From Apibacter raozihei (GTDB taxonomy: Bacteria > Bacteroidota > Bacteroidia > Flavobacteriales > Weeksellaceae): a stretch of DNA of 64,000 bases. Below the pieces are notes generated by a model. It was given only the letters and a program-made list of their open reading frames with translations. It made no database searches and was not told the origin of the DNA. This document shows, in pieces, positions 29,872-39,186 of the stretch. Location of the stretch: positions 3,229,049 through 3,293,048 of the forward strand of contig NZ_CP034930.1 in the NCBI RefSeq assembly GCF_004014855.1, read 5' to 3'. Position 1 is the stretch's first letter, and the number at the start of each line of letters is the position of its first letter. A program made the translations under genes and the position numbers.

Positions 29872-31494
29872 ATGAAAGAAATTAATGGTGTCTCATTTGA
29901 AAACTGGGCATGTGCATGTGGAAATATTTCAGCAGGAATGTCTAAAGAAGAGGTATTTACTGTTTTAGGAATTTCTTCTGAATCATGGGAAAATATTAAT
30001 TCGGAATGGACACAAAACCTTAGTGCAATTATTACACAGGATCCTACTAAAACAATTCAATATGCCGGATATTTATCTAACCCCAAACAGGGTAAATTTG
30101 CTGAAACGGTTCAAAATGCAAATGCTGATTTGAATAGTGAATTAACAATTCCTGACTTTAATACTTTTCAGGAAATATTTATGAAACTGAATGATGAAAA
30201 TCAAAATGAAGTTTTGACTAAATACGGGTTAACTCCTGATAACTGGAACAAAATATCAAACCATTACAATCAAACCGTAGAAGATTTAACAAAAGATCTC
30301 ACACTTAAAGAAGCTCATCAGAAAGGAAATTACTTAGTTATTAAAAACAAAATTTTAAATTCTCCTCAGGAATACAAAGAATTAGGCAAGTTCGATCAAC
30401 AGAATTTAGTTAATGATCTGGCGCGTGGAAAATATTTTTCAATTATTTTTGATATTATCAATGCCAATCTGGAGGAAATGGACTTATCTGAAATTGATAA
30501 ACTAGAGGGTAGTTTTGTTGAAACTGTATTTAAAGGACTTTCTTTCCCTAAGCCAGTACCTTTTCCAAAAAATGAATCTGACCTGATTCTGATAACAGAA
30601 CCTGATATTATACAATTTATAGATCGTTTTTGTGATCATATCAAAAATATTGATGAAAATACGAATGTAACCTCTTTATTTAAATGGGCTATTACTAAAA
30701 AGTTGCCTTTACCTATTGACGCACTGGAATTATTAATTCAAAAAGGATGCTCCGTTTCAATTTATGATGCTTCAGACAATTCTCTTTTACATTATTTATT
30801 ACCAGAAAACTATATATCTTTTTTACTAAATCATGGATTAGATCCTAATCATAAAAATAAAGGCGGTGTAACTCCATTAGAGTTGGCTTTAAGTAACAAT
30901 GCTGAAGTTGTTAAAACACTTCTTGAAAATGGTGCAGATCCTCAACATAAAAATAAACAGGGAAACTCTCTGTTTTATGTAGCTTTGATGGACCTTATGA
31001 ATCCAGATTTATATGATCTTTTATGTGAATATGATACACCTGATTTTGAAGATTTAAACAAAGACGAAACCTCTTTTTTATTCAACTATATTAAAAAATT
31101 AGATGAATATTCCAGCAATACTGAGCTAAAATGCCTTGAAAAACTACTGGAACAGGGAGCTGATCTTTCCATTTCTTGCATGTATTACGGAGAACCTACT
31201 ACACCTTTAAAAGAAGCTGTAAAAAAACCTTTTGCTGTATTTGAAATTGTTATGAATCACTTTTACGGAGATATTAATGAAACCGATGATAATGGAAATA
31301 CGTTACTTCATCAGGTTTGTGGCTATAATATTAATTTTCAGGCTGAAGATGCTGTTCAGGTTTATAAAAAAGCCAAGTTTCTTATAGAAAAAGGAGCTGA
31401 TGCTTCTATTCGTAATAATGAAGATAAAACAGCCTTGGATTTGGCTGTAACTGATAATTTAAAAGAAAAAACCGTAAAATTATTATTAAATTAA
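29872..31494 (+). CDS. Ankyrin-repeat protein with a duplicated N-terminal motif
   Basis: A 540-residue cytoplasmic protein. The first 150 residues hold two related units, MSKEEVFTVLGISSESWENI near residue 23 and NDENQNEVLTKYGLTPDNWN near residue 106; they share a pattern of LG/YGL(T/S)xxxWxxI and look like helical pairs. The domain is not one I can name. The C-terminal half has divergent ankyrin repeats, clearest at GGVTPLELALSNNAEVVKTL, LLENGADPQHKNKQGNSLFY, NGNTLLHQVCGY and LIEKGADASIRNNEDKTALD. It follows glsA by 44 bases and precedes a second ankyrin gene by 12. Ankyrin repeats bind proteins; the partner is unknown. Confidence 0.8.
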   Translation: MKEINGVSFENWACACGNISAGMSKEEVFTVLGISSESWENINSEWTQNLSAIITQDPTKTIQYAGYLSNPKQGKFAETVQNANADLNSELTIPDFNTFQEIFMKLNDENQNEVLTKYGLTPDNWNKISNHYNQTVEDLTKDLTLKEAHQKGNYLVIKNKILNSPQEYKELGKFDQQNLVNDLARGKYFSIIFDIINANLEEMDLSEIDKLEGSFVETVFKGLSFPKPVPFPKNESDLILITEPDIIQFIDRFCDHIKNIDENTNVTSLFKWAITKKLPLPIDALELLIQKGCSVSIYDASDNSLLHYLLPENYISFLLNHGLDPNHKNKGGVTPLELALSNNAEVVKTLLENGADPQHKNKQGNSLFYVALMDLMNPDLYDLLCEYDTPDFEDLNKDETSFLFNYIKKLDEYSSNTELKCLEKLLEQGADLSISCMYYGEPTTPLKEAVKKPFAVFEIVMNHFYGDINETDDNGNTLLHQVCGYNINFQAEDAVQVYKKAKFLIEKGADASIRNNEDKTALDLAVTDNLKEKTVKLLLN

Positions 31495-31506
31495 AAACCT
31501 ACGTAT

Positions 31507-32862
31507 ATGTCAATGTCTTTTATTATAGCCTGCGAACAAGGAAATCGCAAAATAGCAGAATTACTTATTGAACAAGAAGGTTCTGATGTAAACTATACGG
31601 ATGAACAGGGACGGACAAGTCTGCATTATGCAGCTCATCACGGTTTTGTTGAAATTTGTAAGAAACTTATTGACAGGGGAGCAGATATCAATTATGAAGA
31701 CCATAATGGGGAAACTCCCTTATTTTTTGCGGCTTTACAAAATCAAACCCAAACGATTAAACTTTTGCTAGAGCATAATGCTGCTATGGAAATTAAAGAT
31801 TATCAGGGAAATAATCTACTTCATATTTCTACCAGAAATGGTCAAAAGCCCCTATGTGAGTTGTTTATTGCAAAAGGAATGGATATAGAAAGCGTTAACA
31901 ATCTTGGAGAAACGCCTTTGATGTTATCAATACTTTATAAAAAGAAACCTTTAATGGATTACTATATTGAACAGGGGGCTGATATTCATGTTACCACAAA
32001 AAACGGAAACAATCTACTTCATTTAGCCTTGCAGGATGGTAATTTACCTATTATAAAACAATTAGTTGAAAACGGATTATCTATTGATACACCGAATTCT
32101 AACGGAACTAGCCCTTTATTGCTGGCTTGTATGACTAATAACGCTATGCTGACTAAATATTTTTTAGAAAAGGATGCTGATATTTTTCAAACAAATACAG
32201 AAGGTATTTCTCCTATCTACTACGCATGTGCATATAATCAGAAACAAATTGTACAGCTTTTTATTCAAAAAGGATTAGATGTCAATTATCAAACACCTTC
32301 CCAGGGAGATATTATATTAGGAAGTTATCTGGATTTTATTGAATCTGCTCAAGATATATCTTCTGAAAGCCTCTATCACCTTAACAGCAGTTACACCAGC
32401 GGAGGAGAAAGTCTTTTACATATATCAGTTAAAAACGGACATTTATATATGGCTGAACTTTTAATTAAAAACGGAGCAAATGTAAATGTTCAAGACGAAT
32501 CCGAAAATACTCCATTACATTATGCTGCTGCAAATGGTAAGAAAGATTTAGTTAAACTATTGATTGATCATGGTGCAAACGCAAATCTATCCAATGTAAG
32601 AGAACAGAAACCTATTGATTATGCTAACATTAAAGGATATAACGAAATTGTTTCAATTATCTTAGGTACTACCGGCATGGATTCAAAATCTGAGAATCTA
32701 AAATCAACTGCTGAAATTCAGACCAATTTTTCTAGTCAAAATTCTTTATCAAAAGAAGATATTAAAACTAAACTAAAAGAATTAAAAGAACTCTTTGAAG
32801 AAGAGCTTATAACCGAGGAAGAATTTAATTTAAAGAAAAAAGAATTGCTAAATCAATTATAA
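31507..32862 (+). CDS. Ankyrin-repeat protein with C-terminal SHOCT domain
   Basis: A 451-residue cytoplasmic protein made almost wholly of about eleven ankyrin repeats, starting with MSFIIACEQGNRKIAELLIE. Good examples are GRTSLHYAAHHGFVEICKKL, NGETPLFFAALQNQTQTIKL, GNNLLHLALQDGNLPIIKQL and ENTPLHYAAANGKKDLVKLL. After a short linker the last 40 residues form a SHOCT-like element (LKELKELFEEELITEEEFNL, then KKKELLNQL), a short helical domain thought to mediate oligomer formation. It lies 12 bases after the other ankyrin gene and ends the operon at a strong terminator. Function unknown; a scaffold with its neighbour is a reasonable guess. Confidence 0.88.
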   Translation: MSMSFIIACEQGNRKIAELLIEQEGSDVNYTDEQGRTSLHYAAHHGFVEICKKLIDRGADINYEDHNGETPLFFAALQNQTQTIKLLLEHNAAMEIKDYQGNNLLHISTRNGQKPLCELFIAKGMDIESVNNLGETPLMLSILYKKKPLMDYYIEQGADIHVTTKNGNNLLHLALQDGNLPIIKQLVENGLSIDTPNSNGTSPLLLACMTNNAMLTKYFLEKDADIFQTNTEGISPIYYACAYNQKQIVQLFIQKGLDVNYQTPSQGDIILGSYLDFIESAQDISSESLYHLNSSYTSGGESLLHISVKNGHLYMAELLIKNGANVNVQDESENTPLHYAAANGKKDLVKLLIDHGANANLSNVREQKPIDYANIKGYNEIVSIILGTTGMDSKSENLKSTAEIQTNFSSQNSLSKEDIKTKLKELKELFEEELITEEEFNLKKKELLNQL

Positions 32863-32868
32863 ATTTTT

Positions 32869-32905
32869 AAAAACTCTCTTTTAAGTTTTAAAAGAGAGTT
32901 TTTAT
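32869..32905. terminator. Bidirectional terminator between convergent genes
   Basis: A perfect 16-base inverted repeat (32869-32884 with 32888-32903, loop GTT) rich in A at its left and T at its right end. It ends the ankyrin operon on the plus strand and reaches the stop of the transporter on the minus strand. Confidence 0.88.
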
Positions 32906-34309
32906 TTAGTCTTTCAAAATGACATCCGGATCGTTAAATATATTCATATTCATATTTCCTGTTTCTTTATCAACTATGACAGCAGAAGTTAAAGAACCGG
33001 ACACATTAGCCATCGTACGAGGCATGTCTATAATAGGATCTATGGCTAATACCATTCCTATTAAAGGAAAATATTCACCTAGTCCCATACCGGAAAGTAC
33101 AATTGTAGCTGCTATTGTTGCTGTTCCCGGAATACCGGCCACTCCAATGGAGCCTATAACAACTACAATAACAAGCATTATGTAAAACTGGGCATCCATA
33201 GGTATACCGATCATGTGAGCTACCATGATAGCTATCAAAGCAGGAAAGAAACCTGCACACCCATTCATTCCCATCGTACTTCCTAAAGAACCTATTAGGT
33301 TAGCCGTTCCACTGCTTACTCCCATACGTTCTGTTAAAGTAGCTATTGTTAGTGGTAAAGTTCCTACTGAAGATCTACTGGTAAATCCCATCAACCACAC
33401 CTCCACCGATTTTTTTACAAACAGCAATGGTGAAATACCATGTAAAGAAACTAACAAAACATGTATCAAAAGCATAAGAATTGCTGCTATATAAACAGAT
33501 AAGACAAAGCCGGAGACTTCCATGATTGCAGGAATACCATTAGATATAATTGTCCTTGAAAGCAATGCAATGACTGCATATGGCATATATTTTATAATAG
33601 TCATGGTTACTGACATAACTATTTTATAAAGTCCTTCTATTAACTTTTTAAATAAACCGATAGCTTCAGGATTTTTTTTCTCCATTCTATTCGCTCCTAA
33701 ACCAATTAAAGCAGAAAATATGACCAGACCAATAATATTTTCAGTATTCATAGCTGATACAATATTGCTAGGTACTAAATTTACAAAGGTATCTACCAGA
33801 TTTGTCATTTCTCTTCCTTTCATCTCAATAGGCAAAGTGTTATGAGTATAGCCTAATGAAAAAATATTTCCTAATAAAATACCTACTATACAAGCTATTC
33901 CTGTAGTAAAAAGCAACCAGAATATTCCTCTGAATGCTATTTTAGGTAGATCCTTCTGACCAGAAAAATCGATAATTACTTTAACAATTGAAACAAATAC
34001 CAGCGGTATTACCAACATACGTATGAACGATATAAATATTCTTCCGAATAATCCATACCAAGTTGCTGTTTCCTGCATCCATATTAAAGGTTCTTTCTGA
34101 AACCCCGTTAAACACTGAATTCCTAACCCCAGAACTATGCCCATACCTAAACCGGCAAACATTCGTAATGAAAAGCTTACTTTTTTATCCTGAAGTTTTT
34201 TTATAATATAAAAACTTATTAACAATGCTGCAATAGCAAATAACGTCTGATAGTGGGTCAAACTCAAATAATTTTCAAAAAAATTTCCTGTGAAAATTTT
34301 AGTATCCAT
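32906..34309 (-). CDS. Cation-coupled cystine/dicarboxylate symporter (TcyP-like, DAACS family)
   Basis: A 467-residue inner-membrane transporter of the dicarboxylate/amino acid:cation symporter family (SLC1 type), with eight helices and two hairpins. Seen are RMLVIPLVFVSIVKVI, the HP1 serine-rich loop GFTSRSSVGTLPLTI, the helix 7 segment IGSLGSTMGMNGCAGFF, the HP2 loop GVAGIPGTATIAATIVL and the helix 8 stretch IDPIIDMPRTMANVSGS. The GCAGFFPA variant in place of the usual NMDGTA of glutamate carriers matches B. subtilis TcyP and E. coli YdjN, so cystine uptake is the best guess. A near-perfect inverted repeat lies 72 bases upstream (34381-34405). Confidence 0.85.
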   Translation of the reverse strand: MDTKIFTGNFFENYLSLTHYQTLFAIAALLISFYIIKKLQDKKVSFSLRMFAGLGMGIVLGLGIQCLTGFQKEPLIWMQETATWYGLFGRIFISFIRMLVIPLVFVSIVKVIIDFSGQKDLPKIAFRGIFWLLFTTGIACIVGILLGNIFSLGYTHNTLPIEMKGREMTNLVDTFVNLVPSNIVSAMNTENIIGLVIFSALIGLGANRMEKKNPEAIGLFKKLIEGLYKIVMSVTMTIIKYMPYAVIALLSRTIISNGIPAIMEVSGFVLSVYIAAILMLLIHVLLVSLHGISPLLFVKKSVEVWLMGFTSRSSVGTLPLTIATLTERMGVSSGTANLIGSLGSTMGMNGCAGFFPALIAIMVAHMIGIPMDAQFYIMLVIVVVIGSIGVAGIPGTATIAATIVLSGMGLGEYFPLIGMVLAIDPIIDMPRTMANVSGSLTSAVIVDKETGNMNMNIFNDPDVILKD

Positions 34310-34380
34310 ATCTTATTTATCTCTTAAAAATTTATGCTTGATTTGCTTAAGTGGCAATTTAATGTAAAAAGAGTCTATGA

Positions 34381-34405
34381 TTTACACGCTGTTTCAGCAT
34401 GTAAA
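34381..34405. promoter_or_regulatory. Inverted repeat, possible operator upstream of the TcyP-like gene
   Basis: TTTACACGCTG (34381-34391), three bases, then CAGCATGTAAA (34395-34405): an 11-base dyad with one mismatch and no T tail, in the 292-base gap between the divergent transporter and dnaE genes. The symmetry fits a dimeric regulator site better than a terminator. Confidence 0.45.
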
Positions 34406-34565
34406 TAACATTTTATAAAACAAAAATTAAGCCTAAAACTTTATCTTTTATAGAAGTAATGCGAACAGGCTATAAGTTTTAGTTATAAATGTAAGTTTAA
34501 TATATTTTTAATTTAATTAAAATACTCATTTACAATAACTTAAACCATTACTTATGAATTGATTA

Positions 34566-34595
34566 TTTGAGAATAGTTAAAATATACTAACTTTG
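34566..34595 (+). promoter_or_regulatory. Promoter of dnaE, predicted to make a leaderless mRNA
   Basis: TTTG at 34566-34569 and TAACTTTG at 34588-34595 are 18 bases apart, a canonical Bacteroidota promoter. The dnaE ATG begins 6 bases after the -7 box, at or beside the expected start of transcription. Confidence 0.75.
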
Positions 34596-34601
34596 TAGTA
34601 T

Positions 34602-37600
34602 ATGAAATTTTTAGTTTTTGACACTGAAACCACAGGTTTACCGGCCAATGCCAATGCTCCTGTTTCCGATTCTGACAACTGGCCCCGAATGGTACAAATT
34701 GCCTGGCAATTACATGATGAAAATGGGGATTTAGTAGAAAACTATGACTTTATAATAAAGCCGGAAGGTTATGACATCCCCTTTAATGCACAAAAAATTC
34801 ACGGTATAAGTACTGAAAAAGCATTAGCTGAAGGGCATGATCTTAAAACTGTACTTGATCAATTTAACCAGGTATTGGCAGAAAATCCGATTTTAGTCGG
34901 ACAAAACATCAGTTTTGATATACCCATTGTTGGAGCTGAATTCTATCGAAAATCATTAGAAAATAACATAGCTGAATTAAATCTTATTGATACAGCACAG
35001 GAAGGAACCAGCTATTGCGCTATTCCCGGAGGACCTGGAGGAGGCTTTAAATACCCTAAACTTTCGGAACTTTATGAACGTTTATTTGGTTATGGTTTTG
35101 ATGAAGCCCATAATGCGGCAGCTGATGTAAATGCCACAGCCCAGGCATTTTGGGAATTGGTTCGGCTACGACAGGTATCTGCCAAAAAATTATTTTTTAC
35201 GGAAGAAGAGCTAAATCGTTTTATCGAAAACCATCCTTCTCCGTTTAAAGCATTTGATATTATTGTTAGACAGCAGGTTAATGAATTTAATCAAAAATTA
35301 AAAGAAAAGCAATCACAAGTTAAAAAATCAATTGATGAAATTGATTTTTCCCATTTTTTTCATTTTCACAATCATTCGGTATATTCAATTCTTACCTCTA
35401 CCAGCAAGCATTCCGATTTAATTAAAAAAACATTGGAGTATAAGATGCCTGCTTTAGGAGTGACGGATTTCGGTAACTTAATGGGAGCTTTTGCTTTTCT
35501 AAATGAAATAAAAAAAGTTAACAGCTCTATTAAGGAACATAATAAAAAAGTGGAAGCCGGTGAGCTTAACGAACCTGTAAAAAAAGAAATTATTCCTATT
35601 GTGGGATGTGAACTTTATATTTCAGAAAATTATCTTCAGAATAAATTTACTAAAGACAATCCGGATAGAAGATATTCTCAGATATTGCTAGCAAAAAACC
35701 ATGCAGGATTTAAAAATCTATCCAAACTTTCCACCTTCGGATATAAAGTCGGCTTATATGCAGGATATCCGAGAATAGGTAAAGAACTGATTGAACAATA
35801 TAAAGAAAACCTTATAGCTACCACAGGAGGTTTATCTTCCGAAATACCAAGTCTTATTCTGAATGTTGGTGAAAAACAAGCTGAAGAAGCATTTGTTTAC
35901 TGGCATAATTTGTTTGGTGAAGATTTTTATGTAGAACTTCTAAGACATCACCTGGATGAAGAAGAACACTTAAATAAAGTTTTACTACGCTTTGCGGAAA
36001 AGTACGGAGTTAAGGTTCTTGCCCAAAACGATACTTTTTATATTAATAAGGAAGAAGCAGAAACTCAGGACATTCTCCTTTGCATTAAAGACGGTGAAAA
36101 ACAATCGACTCCTATAGGAAGAGGTTTTGGAAAACGATATGGATTACCTAATAATGAATACAACTTCAAATCTCAAAAAGAGATGGCTTTGTTATTTTCC
36201 GACATTCCGGAAGCCATTGAAAACTTTGAGGATTTTATAAAAAAATTTGAACCTTATCAGCTGGCTCGTGAAGTGCTGTTACCCAAATTCGATATTCCTG
36301 ATGAATTTAAAGATCCTCAAGATGATATTGATGGAGGAAAACGCGGTGAAAATGCATACCTTGCTCATTTAACCTGGGTGGGTGCTAAAAAAAGATATGG
36401 AGATACCCTTCCTGAAGAAACTCGAGAGAGATTGCAGTTTGAACTTGAAATTATTGCTAAAACAGGGTATCCCGGGTATTTTCTTATCGTGCAGGATTTT
36501 ACCTCACAAGCTCGTAAAATGGGAGTAGCAGTCGGTCCCGGACGTGGTTCTGCAGCAGGTTCAGCTGTTGCCTACTGCATCGGTATTACTAATATAGATC
36601 CGATAAAATATGATTTACTTTTTGAAAGGTTTCTTAATCCTGACCGGGTATCGCTTCCTGATATTGATATCGACTTTGACGATAGAGGTCGTGAACGTAT
36701 CATTCAATGGGTTGTAGATAAATATGGTGAAAATCAGGTAGCTCAAATAATTACTTACGGAACGCTCGCAGGAAGGTCTGCCATACGTGATGCTGGAAGA
36801 GTGCTGGAACTTCCATTAAGCGATACGGATCGATTGTCCAAAAATCTTCCTCCCAATCTTAATCTTACTAAGCTTAAAAACAGAACTGAAGCCGATCTGC
36901 AAAAAGATTTCGGTAAAGAAGAAGCCGAACCGGTATTACAGCTTAAACAAAAATTTAAATCAGATGATTTGGAGGGAAAAGTAATTCAAAATGCCTTTCA
37001 ATTGGAAGGAAGCTTAAGAAATACGGGAGTACATGCCTGTGGAGTCATTATTACTCCGGAAGATATAACCAATCTTATACCCGTATCAGTAGCCAAAGAT
37101 TCCTCTCTATTGGTTTCTCAATTCGATAACTCGGTGGTAGAAAGTGCGGGGCTGCTCAAAATGGACTTTTTGGGGCTTAGAACCTTAACCATTATCGGAG
37201 ATACCATAGAAATCATACGAAAAAGAACAGGACAAACTCTCAATCCGGATGATTTCCCTCTGGATGATGAGACAACATATGAAATTTTTAAAAACGGAAA
37301 TACTGTCGGTATATTCCAATACGAATCGCCTGGGATGCAAAAGCATTTAAAAGCCTTGCAACCCGATAAATTTGAGGATCTTATCGCCATGAATGCTTTG
37401 TATAGGCCGGGCCCCCTCCAATATATTCCCAACTTTATTAATCGTAAGCATGGTAAGGAGGAAATAACCTATGATCTTCCTGATATGGAAGAATATCTGG
37501 CAGATACTTATGGTATAACTGTGTATCAGGAACAGGTAATGCTCTTGTCTCAAAAATTAGCCGGATTTAGTAAAGGTGATGCCGATGTGCTTCGTAAGGC

Positions 37601-38972
37601 TATGGGTAAAAAACAAATCGATGTCTTAAATAAAATGGAAGCCCGTTTTCTGGACGGGGCTATTGAGCGAGGACATCCTGAAGAAAAATTAAAGAAAATA
37701 TGGGAAGACTGGAAAGCTTTTGCTCAATATGCTTTCAACAAATCCCATTCAACCTGCTATGCCTTTATTGCTTTTCAGACCGCTTATTTAAAAGCTCATT
37801 ATCCGGCTGAATTTATGGCTGCCTTGCTAAGTAATAACTTGAATAACCTGACTACTCTTACTTTTTTTATGGAAGAATGTAAAAATATGGGGCTTGAAGT
37901 GCTGGGACCTGATGTGAATGAAAGTGATTATGAATTCACCGTTAATGAAAAGGGAGCTATTCGTTTTGGAATGGGTGCAATTAAAGGTATTGGTGAAAAT
38001 GCTGTGGAGGCTATCGTTAAAGAAAGAGTAACGAATGGAAAATATACGAATTTATTTGAATTTTTTGAAAGGGCAGATTTAAAAAACATAAATAAAAAAG
38101 TACTGGAAAATTTAGTGCTGGCCGGAGCATTCGATGAATTAGGAAATTCTAACCGTGCCCAGTTTTTTGCTGAGGAAAACGGCTCTTCAACTATAGAAAA
38201 ACTTGTACGCTATGGAACCGCCTATCAGGACAATAAAAATTCTGCTCAAAATTCTTTATTTGGTGATTTGGGCGACGGAGGTTTTGATGTTATGAAACCT
38301 TTAATTCCAACTACTGAGGAATGGAGTACCATGTATAAACTTGGAAAGGAAAAAGAAGTTGTGGGAATCTATATTTCCGCTCATCCCATGGATAATTATA
38401 AATATGAAATTGCTTTGGTAAAGCCCATGGATATATCTGAAGTTAATGAAAATAAGGAAAAATATATTAATAAGGAAATTTATATTGCCGGAATGATCAG
38501 CCGTTTTGAGCATAAAGATATTAATGATGGCAGAACAAGAATTGCATTTTTTGATGTAGAGGATAAGACGGGTACTATTTCTTTAAAACTTAAAAAAAAT
38601 TATTTGGATCTTCAAAAATATTTGATTCCTAACTTGTTTGTTTTAGTAAAAATTATGGTTGGCGTTATTCGTGATAACGGCTTTGTTTATATAAATGTTA
38701 TTTCTATTGAAGAATTAAGTGATATAATAGGAAAACATGCTAAGAAATTAACTATTAAAATTAATCTAGAGGATTTAGATGAAAATACGCTTGCTACATT
38801 AAATAAAGTTTGTGATGAAAACGCAGGTTCGAAAGATATTCATTTTGAAATTCTTGATAAAAAAAATAATTTGTTTTTAGAAACCGCTTCTATGAACAAA
38901 CGTGTAAACATAACCAAAGAAGTTTTAGATACGATTAAAGATGAACTCTTCCTGGATTTCAGATTAAATTAA
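34602..38972 (+). CDS. dnaE: DNA polymerase III alpha subunit with N-terminal DnaQ-like exonuclease
   Basis: The 1456-residue replicative polymerase. Residues 1-190 are a DEDDh exonuclease: FDTETTGL at 6-13 (Asp7, Glu9) and FDEAHNAAADVNATA with the late His and Asp. The PHP domain starts near 250 (FHFHNHSVYSIL, ALGVTDFGNLMG). The catalytic core has GPGRGSAAGSAVAY near 645 and the Asp triad region LPDIDIDFDDRGRERI near 685, then GVHACGVIITPED, YESPGMQKHLKAL and YNKSHS-type palm/finger stretches (QYAFNKSHSTCYAF). An OB fold lies near 1290-1370 (YIAGMISRFEHKDINDGRTR). The built-in proofreading domain, as seen in other Bacteroidota, replaces a separate epsilon subunit. Start at 34602 is supported by the intact exonuclease N-terminus. 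Confidence 0.96.
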   Translation: MKFLVFDTETTGLPANANAPVSDSDNWPRMVQIAWQLHDENGDLVENYDFIIKPEGYDIPFNAQKIHGISTEKALAEGHDLKTVLDQFNQVLAENPILVGQNISFDIPIVGAEFYRKSLENNIAELNLIDTAQEGTSYCAIPGGPGGGFKYPKLSELYERLFGYGFDEAHNAAADVNATAQAFWELVRLRQVSAKKLFFTEEELNRFIENHPSPFKAFDIIVRQQVNEFNQKLKEKQSQVKKSIDEIDFSHFFHFHNHSVYSILTSTSKHSDLIKKTLEYKMPALGVTDFGNLMGAFAFLNEIKKVNSSIKEHNKKVEAGELNEPVKKEIIPIVGCELYISENYLQNKFTKDNPDRRYSQILLAKNHAGFKNLSKLSTFGYKVGLYAGYPRIGKELIEQYKENLIATTGGLSSEIPSLILNVGEKQAEEAFVYWHNLFGEDFYVELLRHHLDEEEHLNKVLLRFAEKYGVKVLAQNDTFYINKEEAETQDILLCIKDGEKQSTPIGRGFGKRYGLPNNEYNFKSQKEMALLFSDIPEAIENFEDFIKKFEPYQLAREVLLPKFDIPDEFKDPQDDIDGGKRGENAYLAHLTWVGAKKRYGDTLPEETRERLQFELEIIAKTGYPGYFLIVQDFTSQARKMGVAVGPGRGSAAGSAVAYCIGITNIDPIKYDLLFERFLNPDRVSLPDIDIDFDDRGRERIIQWVVDKYGENQVAQIITYGTLAGRSAIRDAGRVLELPLSDTDRLSKNLPPNLNLTKLKNRTEADLQKDFGKEEAEPVLQLKQKFKSDDLEGKVIQNAFQLEGSLRNTGVHACGVIITPEDITNLIPVSVAKDSSLLVSQFDNSVVESAGLLKMDFLGLRTLTIIGDTIEIIRKRTGQTLNPDDFPLDDETTYEIFKNGNTVGIFQYESPGMQKHLKALQPDKFEDLIAMNALYRPGPLQYIPNFINRKHGKEEITYDLPDMEEYLADTYGITVYQEQVMLLSQKLAGFSKGDADVLRKAMGKKQIDVLNKMEARFLDGAIERGHPEEKLKKIWEDWKAFAQYAFNKSHSTCYAFIAFQTAYLKAHYPAEFMAALLSNNLNNLTTLTFFMEECKNMGLEVLGPDVNESDYEFTVNEKGAIRFGMGAIKGIGENAVEAIVKERVTNGKYTNLFEFFERADLKNINKKVLENLVLAGAFDELGNSNRAQFFAEENGSSTIEKLVRYGTAYQDNKNSAQNSLFGDLGDGGFDVMKPLIPTTEEWSTMYKLGKEKEVVGIYISAHPMDNYKYEIALVKPMDISEVNENKEKYINKEIYIAGMISRFEHKDINDGRTRIAFFDVEDKTGTISLKLKKNYLDLQKYLIPNLFVLVKIMVGVIRDNGFVYINVISIEELSDIIGKHAKKLTIKINLEDLDENTLATLNKVCDENAGSKDIHFEILDKKNNLFLETASMNKRVNITKEVLDTIKDELFLDFRLN

Positions 38973-39142
38973 TTTCTTATGCAAACTATTCTACTATTTA
39001 GAAAAATTATTTAATAGTACAATATAAAGTAAAATTCAAAGTATTTGTATTTTTTAAAATTATAATGAACTATTTTTTTCTATAATTTTTTACTTATTTT
39101 ATATATAACAAAAAGTTCAACATTTACTTATTTTCAATAATA

Positions 39143-39180
39143 TAAGGGCTGTTTTTGAATTATAATTCATAACAGCCCTA
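39143..39180. repeat. Long hairpin between convergent dnaE and a lipoprotein gene
   Basis: TAAGGGCTGTT at 39143-39153 pairs with 39171-39180 and an inner GAATTATAATTC extends the stem. Neither end has a real T run, so it may be a weak terminator or an mRNA 3' stabiliser for one of the two convergent genes. Confidence 0.5.
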
Positions 39181-39186
39181 ACATTA

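Noticed and set aside
32919..33494. Overlapping plus-strand frames opposite the TcyP-like transporter
   Set aside because: They mirror a clear membrane transporter on the other strand and show no family signal.
37118..37553. Minus-strand frames inside dnaE
   Set aside because: Antisense to the conserved polymerase core; no start context or similarity.
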